NCBI GenBank assembly: GCA_002409995.1
Contig: DHOR01000022.1
Location: 55,931-119,930, forward strand
Length of the DNA: 64,000 bases
Origin: Hungatella sp. UBA5385
GTDB lineage: Bacteria; Bacillota; Clostridia; Lachnospirales; Lachnospiraceae
Direction: 5' to 3'
The notes below the pieces were generated by a model. It saw nothing but the letters and a program-made list of their open reading frames with translations, was not told the origin of the DNA and made no database searches. A program made the translations under genes and the position numbers. Positions 17,386 to 29,300 of this stretch are shown here, in pieces. Within the stretch, counting starts at the first letter, position 1. Each line of letters opens with the position of its first letter.

Positions 17386-20300
17386 CTACTGATTTCCACC
17401 GCCCACTGTAACATCTCTTCTGGGCGGAACCATCTCCAGCCTGAATTTCATATCAAACTTAGCTCTTGCATTTACTAGCCTGCTGTCAGAAGTACCATCC
17501 ATATATTCCTGTACTTCTTTTTTTGAATTACCTTTTAACGGGAAGTCATTATCTTTATATTTATCTACAAAACCTCTTGCAACCGTTCCAAGGAACGTAA
17601 ATGATCCCTTTGCTTCCGGATTCAGAACTCCAAATTCCATTGCCTCAGGCCTGCTCTCTTCTGGTTTTGTATAAGGCTCTAACGATGTTTCCCCAAAGGT
17701 GAATCCATTTCCACCTGCCTGATCCAATCCCTGAACTGCCAGATATAATTCATTATTCTCTATTATATCATTTGCATTCTGTACCAGCTTCATTGGATCC
17801 TGTGTGATACCTGCATCTGCATTGGCATTTTCAAACGCTTCAACAGATATCCTGACATCATAGATCCCCTTATTAGTGATTGTATAATCAGGTGAACTAA
17901 ACAATTCGCCCTCTGATGCATCAAGCCGAACACTCTTTAGATTTGTTGTGTTTTCCATTTCACCTCTGCGCCGGATTACCAGATAGATGTTTGAAGGAAT
18001 CTCCACATTCAGAACTTCCCAATTCTGCAGTTCCAAAACTTCAGCATCCAGTGGAGACTGAACCAAAAACAGATGTTTTGGAACCTTATCACCAAGCTTA
18101 AAGTGATCATGTTCTGCATCAGCATTTCCATCATAAGCAGAAGGATCCATAAATTTAATTACATCCCTGCCTTTTATCGGATTATCCATTTCAATATCAT
18201 ATACCAGTTTTGGTTCTTGCCGCATTTTAGCATTTAGCTGAATCACATGATCAACATCACCTCTGGTTGTCAGATAGAAGCTATGACCTTTCAGATTCTC
18301 AGTTGCGCTTTCGATTGTAAATGTTCCGTCCTGATATATGTCAGCCCCATTCTTTGAGATATTGTTCGTAAACAATGCTCCGTCCACTATGGTTGTGCCA
18401 CTGTTATATAAAACACTTCCAACCATTCCAACTTTATCTGCTTCCTCATATTTATTATGATTATCCAGCAGGTATGTTTCCTGTAACAGCTTTAAGGTAC
18501 CGCCTTCCGCCACAGTAATTAGTGGAGAGTCAGAGTAAGATAATCCGGTTACAGTTTCTTCTTCTCTATAAAACTTCTCAGCATCTGACTCCTTAATTTC
18601 ATGATGTCCGTCAATATAAACTCCATGGCTGAACTGTAATGCCCCGTTTGCCTGTACATTAATCAATACACCGGTAAAGTCTACTACATTATAACCACGG
18701 GCAGCCACATCCGCCTTTTCTTCATCTGTAACTGCATTTCTGGCAAAATCAGGCTGAATATAGCGGGTGATCTTAACCTTACTGGCACTTGGCAACATAA
18801 TACGCTCTTCTTTATCGCTTTCAAAATAACTTCCTGTTGCATCGATGTCATCTTTTATCTGTATGGTATTCACCACATAAACGGTACCTCCTCCACGAGT
18901 GGATAAAAGATCATAGGCCCGCCACAGGTTTTGAACTGGATTACCTGGATTTGAGCCTGCAAATGGGTTATCTAAGTCATCCTTCCCATCAGCACCATCC
19001 ACGTAGACAGCTACAGGGACCTGAAGTTCCAGGATATACACCGCATCCACCTTATTTGACAGGCAGAAATAATCCTTAATACGATCCTCTAACAGGAAAT
19101 TAACAATATCATTTGTCAAATCAGGTGTCTTATCCGACGGATAATGAACAACATCTCTTCCCCTGTAAGGATCTCTCATAACCAAATGGAATCGGGTTTC
19201 AGCGTACCACCCAATTTCAGCAACAGTTAAATAGCGGCTGGTTTCTTTTGCATCAAACTCAGTCCCTAAGCCCTCTAAGAATACAGTTCCGGTAAAATAG
19301 GTTCTATTTCTAAAAGATAATTGTCCATTGGAATATATATCACTTCCGCCAATAACATCTTTTCCAAGGCTTAGGTTTCTAAATCTAGTTCCATTTAAAA
19401 ATACTGTTCCAAATGTATTCCAGTCATCAGATGCCAGAATCTCAATGCCGGCACTGCTTCCCTCTTTAATCACCTGAGCGTCCGGAGCATCGGAATTCCC
19501 CATGGTGCCAATGACCTTTTCCTTCTTTGTTATATTCAGGTTATTGGTAAATAAAGTATGAGTTGTAGTTGCATTTATGTTTGAGGTATCAATAGAACAT
19601 GTAAGCTCGCCCCCTGGTTCTACCGTGATCAGAGGCGCTTCTGCTTCCACCCCTTTTGCTGCTACTTTGGGGTTATTGCCTACAGTTTCAACGGAATGTC
19701 CGTCTACGTAAATACCATTTAGCGTCAGATGTCCCCCTTCCTTTATACGGAATAAGGTTTCCTTTAAAGTACCTTTGCTAAAACCAGTACCGGTATAACC
19801 AGATGGTTTTGAGTAACGTTTAAAATATACCTGACCCTTTATGGTAATAATCTCCTCATTCTCCTCTTGATAGGAGCCTTCAAAATAATTTTGATCCGCA
19901 TCCTTTATTTCAGTATTGTTGAGTTTAATCTCATTTGTTATATCAATGGTATTAACAATATAAACCAGGACACCATCTGCTTTCGTACTAACTATGGTTT
20001 CATACACTTTCTTAAGTGTTTTAAATGCCTGATCCGGAGTTTCACCATTAAAGTCATCATTACCATTCACACCATCTAAATATATAACTTTTTTCATGTA
20101 AAATTCCATAATATACGGATTTGCTTCGTTCTTCACTACCTCATACAAAGCTTTGATAGAATCTTCAAAAGCATAATAATTCATTTGTTCTGCATCAGGT
20201 TCCGTATTATCACGATAATGAACTACTTTACGTCCACTATAGTCATTGGCAACAGACAGATTTAAAGCAGAAGAAGGTTTATAATTCCCATCCGGTTCAA

Positions 20301-23300
20301 CATATGCCCCATGGCTTGCCCCTTCTCCGTCTAAATATACCCTGCCCATTATAACGGGCGTTCCTGTCAGAAGCAGGCGTCCGCCATCTTCCAGAAAAAT
20401 TGCGCTTCCCTTGGCAGCTTCAGTATCCTGTATCACACCGCCCTGAATATTCAAAACTCCGCCGGCTTCTACATAAAAGGCGCCGCCTTCAGAGGACAAA
20501 TGTGCCGGTTGTCCCGTATCATCCGTATAAGCTCCATTATTATAGTTCCGCAGAAAAACGGTTCCTTCCATCACCTTCACAGTCTTACCGGCAGATACTT
20601 CTATTAGACGTTCCCCATTATGAACAGTTGGAATATCGATACGCCGTCTTCCGTAAACATATATATCTTTCAACTCCAGATTAGCCTTTGGCTTAATAAG
20701 AACTCCATGATACGCTTTGAAAGCTTCTTTTAAATCACTTCCATCACTTGCATAAATTTGGAATCCGGTATAGCGGCACATATAAGAAGTCTCCGGAAGC
20801 AACCATGTGGCTGCTTCAGTATTATATGCCAGGCCGCTGATGTATATAATATAGTGACCCTTATCCTGGTTTTTGCTGCTTTCTGTTCCCAGTTCCTCTG
20901 CCCGCTTAAAAGTAGCAACTGCATTGGCAGGTGTCATTCCGTCTTTACTATCATCTCCACCTTCAGAATTCAGGTAAATAGCCCTCATAAGGATCAGGCA
21001 CTGATTTTCTCTTACTCCGGCAACGGTTCCTGCCGGAATATCCACCCTTCCCATATCTAAAACATATGGATTTGAGTGTACTTCAAAATATTGATGGAAG
21101 GCACTTACATCAGTAACATAGTCCGCATCAGGCTGTATCACGACACTGCCCTTTTTAAATTGCTTGTCCCCAGTTCCCTGATTGATAAAGATATCATACC
21201 TTCTGCCGGGCTGGTAAATCCTATCACTTAATGTAATGATGTTATCTGTTGAAGTCAGATAAATATAGTCTTTTATGTTTGCTGCTCCGCCCTTTAATTT
21301 AAATCCCCTGCCTCCAATATAAATCGGAGAATAGACTCCCTCGGGTAAAGTACCAGAAACACTTGGAGTGTTATCACTTATCTGCCCTCCCGATAGTACC
21401 AGGGAATCTTTGGCTGTACCATCACCATAATAGTATATAGCACTGCCTTTGTAGCTGGTCTGATTGTTTTGTATGGTGCCGCCCTCTATGGTGGCAGAGC
21501 CGTTATTTAATAATAGGGTGCCTGTATTCTGACTGTTATTATGAGCCAGTACCTGATTGTTTTCAATGATACCTCCGCTTAATACCATTTCGGCATACTG
21601 GTTACCTAGATAAACAGTTCCTAAGAAGTTATCAATATTATGTAAGTCGGATGCATCCAGCTTATTATTAATAATCTTGCCTGATGTCATTATGATCTTA
21701 CCGGGATTTTCCAAAGTACCGTTGCAGGTTATTGCTAATGCGAGAAATTGTTGGTTTACTGAATAACCGCAATGATTTATCATATTCTGAATGATACCTC
21801 CATTAATTTCCAGTGTGCCGCCAATAACCATAACTCCAAGTGTTGAATTATTTTCTTTACCACTTATAGCACTCGTTTTTGTCTCATTATTCTGCAGAAC
21901 TGCTCCCTCGCCAAGCACTGCCGTTGTTCCTGCTCCGACGGATAATAATTCATAATTTTTATATGTTTTCAATATGATTTCATCTTTAGAGCCACCATCG
22001 ATTGTAATGTTCTTAAAGTTGACTTTAGAGGCATAATCATTACCATTTTCCAACTTTATTAATTGGCCGGTATTGCTCTCATATCTGAGCAGCTTTGGTG
22101 TCCAGCTGACTCCATTCGGATTATTAAGTACTTTCCCGTCGCTGTCAAAAGACCAGTCTGTATCATCCTTAAGAGCTGTAACTGCATCACATATTATAAT
22201 GTTTGAACCGGTTGTAAAATTACCATTTTCCAAAATTTGTTTTGCTTTCCAAAATGATCTGACGGGAGTATTTGGAGTGTATCCAGTATTATTATTGTTG
22301 CCTTTTCCCGAAAGATATACATGCCTTGTTCCCTGAAGCATAATATATGGCTTTTGTTCCTGTAGTTCTCTGTCAGAAGCCAGTCCATCGCCTCCAACCT
22401 TATTAAAATATTTCAGTTGATCAGACACATCATATAACTTGCCGGTTATTGTTCCAGTGGGATCCTCAGGCTGTACTACTACATCCCCAACAAATCCTTC
22501 CGCCAGCCATAATGAATACCTGCCTGGTTCGCTTTCTGGAGGAACCGGTTGGGTCATAGTTATAGGTAAAGTCTCTGTGCGTAAATAAATAACTCCATTA
22601 ATTGTACTATTCCCGTCCAATACCAGTGAACCGAAAGTATCCAGAGACAGAGAAAGATCTCCTACTTTCACTTCCGTTGCGGCCCCAAGATTGGAGAAGT
22701 CTTCTAATGTTATTTTTTGATCAGAGCCTTTCATATATACGGCATCTTCATTGCGATGAATACTGGAGTTACCCTTTAATGATATCTCGGTGGGATTCTT
22801 GTAAAGGATATTGTTGGACACAATCCCTTCTGTTGTATAAATTCCACGTTTATTGTCACAGATTGAGGCTTTATCACTAAGACTTATTTTTGCTGTACCA
22901 TTTCTGTAGTAAGAGCCAGCGCTAGAGATATAGCGAGTTATATAAACTGCATTAGCATTTGCATTTGCACCAGTGCCTTCATAACCATTGTATGCAATTT
23001 TAGAGTCACCACTCATATTAAGCTGAATCGGAGCATTGGTATATATTCCGGCATGTCCATTTCCAGACTTTGGATCAGATTTACTGTATTTGCTACTTCC
23101 GCCAATTATTGCATTACCACTTAAATTGAGTTTAATATACTGAGTTCCACCTTCAGTAAAAGATGTTCTGCCTGAAAGACTAATCCCATAAGAAGAATTA
23201 CCTGAGATTCTGGAATCACGATCCATATCAAGCTGAAAGTATCTCACTCCATAATTATTCGATGAATCATGTTCATATATTCCTTTGCCATTATCTTCTA

Positions 23301-26300
23301 TAGCTGCACTATCAATCATGGTGATATTAATAGGGCTAGAATACCTATGTAGATATATTCCTGAATTACTGAATCCTGAAATCCGGCTATTATTCTGCAT
23401 TAAAAGCTTACAACCTGCACCGGAACTATTGTTATAAAATCTAATTCCGTATGTTTTATTTTCTCCCTTAATTAGTGATTTCTTTCCCAAGGAAATATCC
23501 ACTTCATTATATGTATCAACATAGATCCCATTAGACCCTGTTATTTGTGCAGAATCTTCTTCCCCTGCTCCTTCGTTCATATTCATGTGGATTTTTCCCG
23601 AATTAGAAATATTTATACCATAACTACCAGAATCTCTAATTGCAGATGAACCTTGCATCTCAATTTGGGTACTTGCTCCAGGTGAATATATTCCATAATT
23701 ACTACAATTGCTAATTAAAGATGAATCTTGCATCACAATTCTAACATTTGCTCCAGATGAATTTATTCCATAAATCCTGGAATTTATCTCGGCACTATCT
23801 TTCATAAAAAGCTTTGAAGATAAAAGGTATACTCCATAAGCATTTCTAAGCGTTATGCCTTTATTTTTTATTTTTGCATTAGTTGCCATAGTTGCTGTTG
23901 CATCCTTGCCAACCCACATACCATAACCATTTATAAAATCTAACATTTGCGCCTCTTTATCCATGGTTATAGTTCCTCCTTCTCCTACTGCTATTCCTGA
24001 TACTCCTTCTGTAGTAGGAAAGGAAGGATGTTGAATGCTTCCTGTTTTACTCAGATTTTCCATAGAAGAGTTATCCGTCATGGTAACTTCACTGCCACTT
24101 CCCAATAGATAGATACCTGCAGACAGCAACGCTTCTTCTCCATTCTTGTAAGTTCCTTTATCATCTATGTATATAATTTGGGCATGTCCCTCCATGGTAG
24201 CCTTCGTTCCCGAAGCATTGGATAAAACACCAATCAAATTCTGGTTACCTTGTCTTTTCACCTTACCTTCAGCAATAATTCTTGCATAACCATTCATATT
24301 CAGTTCTGCCATCTCACCAAGCTGTACATAGTACCCTCCATGGTTCAGAAGCTGTTTATTCTCATCATTCTCCTCTCCGGTTAAAGTCAGACTTCCATTA
24401 ACATTAACCCCACCATAGTAGTTGTTTGTTATTCTGCTGAATCCATATAATATCGCAGAAGCCTCCTTATCTATCTGTATGATCGGGCTATTGCTGTCCT
24501 GGGCATTTGCAACAACAGCTTCCATCATTCCATTGATTATAATCTTTCCTGTGGTCAACTCTCCACCAACTGATACTTGAATCATCGGTTCATTGACAAA
24601 TGAAGCAAATCGACGAACCTGTGCATCTTCAACCGGATAGTTTACCGCCTCTTCCGAGATTTTATATTTATAATTAACAGCTCCTGTTACCAGATCACGA
24701 TCTGAAGCAAAAGCAGCCTGGTCATACTCAAGCTCCCAGGTCTGTGAACTCTCTACCTTTACAGAGCCGCATATATATATAAATGGGGAATAGCCATCCA
24801 AATCATCTGGTTCTTTTTCTGCATCCTGAATTCTCTTTTCTAAAAGCTCCTTGGCTTTTTTAAAGGTTTGTACCGCATCACTAGGAGACCTGCCTTCGTT
24901 GCCATCAGAGCCTGTACCAGACAAATATACCCCTTCTCCAACAAGAACCACATTAACAATGGGCTCATCAGCAGAAGGATCCTGACTAAAACCTGCCAGA
25001 TCCATTCTTCTTGGCAATTTCCCACCCTCAGAATAAGAAAGATTTATCGAAGCATTAATAAATGGTCCATATGTAAATGAATGCTCTTCTGTTCCTGATG
25101 CATCAGCCTTTACCAGATGAAATTTGACTTCTTTACGTTCTACCGGCCTAATAACAATGGAACCTACCTTAAAGTTATTCACATTTACATCTATCGGAAA
25201 CTTCTTCTCCTCCCCTGGTACTGGTTCTTGTAAATATGTAAGGAAAGAACTTGCCGTATTGAGATAAATAACATCCTCGTTAGCAGAGTCATTCTTAGCT
25301 TCAACTTTAACATTTTGAGGATCTAAATACAGAGAATGGCTATCAGTACCTGATTTAATATCCACAAAAATATTATAGGTGCTTAAACCAACAGCAGGAT
25401 CAGGCTGTTTAAACTCCCCATTTATTATCCAGCTGCCTGTATGAGTAAGATACAGGTTACTGCCTTGATCAGTTGCAGTGTTCTGGATAGGTCCTGCAAT
25501 ATCCATATAAACTTGTCCATATGCCGCCGTATAGATCCCACCACCATTTTTAGCCTTATTGCTAGAAATTTCACTTTTCGATGATTCAGTTTCTGCTATA
25601 TATACATCTGATAGACTAGTATTACTATATCCAGTCACGTACAACGCCCCACCATTTTCTGTAGCAATATTGCCCTTTAAAACTGTATTTGTAAGATATT
25701 GATGATACTTAGTACTTGAAGCAAGATGTACACTCATACCTCCGCCATTTTTTGAACTATTATTCTGTATTACAGTATCTCTATAATATCCAGTACCAGT
25801 TGTGTAAATTCCTCCTCCGTATGTGCCAGAACTATTATTCTCTATAATACTTCTTAGTGAATACGTGTATCCACCTGAAAGCAGAAGTCCTCCGCCGTTA
25901 CTTGATGCCACATTACTTGTTACTTCAGAATCCATTAGTGTTAATTTTGCTGAATAAGAATAGATACCTCCACCTGAAGTAGCTTTATTATTAGTTATTT
26001 TAGAATCAGTTAATTTAACAGTTGCGCTACTTGCGTAAATACCAGCCCCATATGTGCCTGCATTGTTTTTAATATGTAAAAAAGTTAAATTTGCAGTTCC
26101 AGTTCCACTGATGTGAATTCCACCACCATATCCACTAGAGCTCGTTGTGCGATTATAACCTATTATAATCGGAGCGTCCGCCTTACCTGTTATATTCAAG
26201 GTTCCATTCGATCTATATATACCACCACCATAAGAATAAGCATAATTTTCTTCTCTTGCCGACTCACCCCCGATTACAGTTTCTCCTGACAGATTTAATG

Positions 26301-29300
26301 TTCCATTAGATTGGTAAATGCCACCGCCATAGCCACTAGAGGTACTTGCCCCGAAGCCTTGTCCTATATTAGAGAATATTTTAGTATCTATTATATTTAA
26401 AGTATTAGTACTAGTACTAGATGCATAAAGTGCTATACCACCCCCATACGCTGCCTGGTTAGTAGAAATACTCGAACCTTTAATTGTTAAGTTTCCAGAC
26501 AAATAAATTCCACCACCAGAAGAAACAGTAGCTAAACTTGAATTGCGATGATAACCCACTTTATTCTCAGATATATCACAATCTATAATATGATTGTCTT
26601 TACTGCTTTGCAGATAAATCCCAGCTCCAAGAGCTTCTCCGTATTGCTCTTGTGAACCATAATTCCCTATGACCTCAGAATTTGTCATCGTAAAAACTAT
26701 ATCTGATATTACACAAATACCTATTCCATTACTTGGAAATTGAGTATTTATACTTTTGGTAAAATTTTTTAATATAGAGGCATTCTCTATAGATATTTCA
26801 CTTCCATTTGAGAAAATTCCCACTCCTTGTGTATAGTATCCTTGGTTGCCGGTAATCTTAACACTCTTATCACCGTTACTTTCTTCAGTTCCTTGAATAA
26901 ACAGCTTACTTCCTTGTCCTGAATAAATGCCAATACCTTGTCCCATTAAGGTTATAGTCGCATCTTTATAAGCAGCTTTTGGTCCCATCTTATTACCTGA
27001 TATATGTCCTTTATTCATGGTAAAGGCAGTATATTCCCCAGTCAGATAAACACCGGCTCCATATTGATATACCGTATTATTTTCTATAGTTCCTCCATTC
27101 ATGGTAAAAGAGGCACCGCCTGTCAAGACCACCCCTGATCCAACCAAATGGTCAGTTTTTTTATTGTCAAACTTTTCCTGATCAAAGGAATTATTATCCC
27201 TGATAGACCCGTTGTCCATAGTTACAACTGTACCTGCTCCAGAAGCAACAATACCACGCTGCCCTTTTTCTATACTTCCTTTCCAATCCTTATCCATTGT
27301 AAAGCTTCCGCTGGCAGCGATAACCACATGATCTCCATGAGTTGTATATCCGGTGTCTGTTCCGCCTTGCTTACGTTCTCCGGTTAATATTGTACTCCCT
27401 GTAAATGTCAGAACCCCGCCAGACTCTACCATGATGGTGTTGCTTCCCTCTATATCAGAAATATTGCGGATAACAAGATCCTTAATAGTCAGATTTCCAC
27501 CATCCATCACACAAATCAGGCTTTTAGGAAGGTCATGCACCGGTACTTCAGTACCTTCCATATTTGGTATATCTACATGACTGACGATTTCGGTTTCTAT
27601 AGTCTCATTGTTATAATCCTTCTTCTCCTCCAGTTCCCATACTACAGGACTTTCAGCAGAGCCTTCCGAAATTTTAACAGTATCACATATATAGATAATT
27701 GTGGGTAAAGGAAACCTTTCATCTAATTCCTTTGGTGTCAGCTTATCTTTTCCTGCCTCTCTCGCTGCCACCCCCTCTTCAATTGCCTTCGACCAGATTT
27801 CTTTCGCCCTTTCCCAGGTTTTTACCGGATATTCACAATCCGTTCCATAAAATGTATCTTTTCCGGTCTCACCATTAAGGTATATAACATCATAATAATA
27901 CATGGTGTATAATTCCAATTTTTCAGGTTCAGCGGGCTGCCCGTCTTCATCGGTGTCTTTCCGAAGCACCCAGTCAAACTTTGAGCCGCCCTCAACTAAA
28001 TCGCTGCTATTTAACTTATGAAGCTTGAAACGATTTAATAAGCTATCTCCAAATGCTTCTTTTTCTTCAATTGTAGTAAGAGCACCCCCATCCTTAGGGA
28101 CGATTACATTACTATATCGATAAGAAATATTTTTACTGATGCCGGTAAAAAAGATTGTAATCTGATCTTCGTCATCTGCAGCTTTATTCTGTACAGTAAT
28201 TGGATGCTGTGAAATCTCTGAAAATGTCTCCATCTGAATATAACCGATCACAGACTTCACATTACTTCCAATCTCAACATCTCCTTCCCGGATCAGTATA
28301 ACCGCACTGTCATTCTCCGCAGTTTCAGTTAAATAGCCGCCTAATATAATGTTTTCCAAAACCAGCTGTTCGCCCTCAGGCACTAATATCGCAGCCTGTG
28401 GTTTTAGTTCCCACGGCCTAAGTGTTATTCTTTCTTTTGGATTACCAACACCAAAACCAGGGTTTATATGATATGTACCGTCCCCCCGGGGTGCAAGACA
28501 TTCGTCTGCAATATCAGTACCAAGAGTAAGAGTCTGCATACATATAATAGTTCCTCCAGCCCCCGCCCTTTCCACGGCCAATTTAAAGGTTTTAAAGCTG
28601 GAGCCAGGACGCAAACCATCATTTCCTTCATCCTTACCTGCCGGATAATCCTGATTGCCTATATAAAAGAGACCACCCGGATTCCAGTAAATAACGTTCC
28701 CGGTAGAATTTCTGGTAGCAATCAGTGTTTTCCTGCTCAGCACTTCCAGTAGGTCAATTTCTTCAGAATCAATTTCTTCTATATCTTCTCTCTCATCATC
28801 TGAATCTGACAGTGCTGATGTAAAAGAAGGTTTCTCCAAATTCGTGTCTCTTATCTGTGCTTCAATCTCACTTGAGGCGCTAAGACTCCAGATTTCTTCC
28901 TCTGTAGCCACCAGCTGAAAGAGCTCCATATAATCTTCACCTGATTGTTCATCTGCATAAAGAGTTCTTACAAGTTCTACCTGATCTATGGAATCGTCTC
29001 CTCTTACATCTAAAAGATAGCTGCCGCCACTGCCGTCAAAACCTTCCAGCAATTCAATCAACGGTTCTCTCCAGGTACTTGTAGTTTTGGTATCTTTTAA
29101 AAATTGAATAGTATTTTCTTCCGTTGATTCTGTTTCAATTGTCTGGCTGCTTTCCTCAGGCTCAGTACTGGCTGCTGTTTCCTCTTTATCAATGATTGTT
29201 TCTAATGATTGGGTTTCCTTTGCTGCTTCCGCCATTTCTATTGACGCCGTTTCCTCTGTTTCCATAATATCATCTTGTTCGGCACTAGTTTGATCTGTCT

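Noticed and set aside
25500..26700. CRISPR-like regular repetition of a CCTCCACC...ATA pattern
   Set aside because: The recurring pattern is the codon image of GGGIY turns in frame with giant C; repeat units differ and there are no spacers or cas genes.
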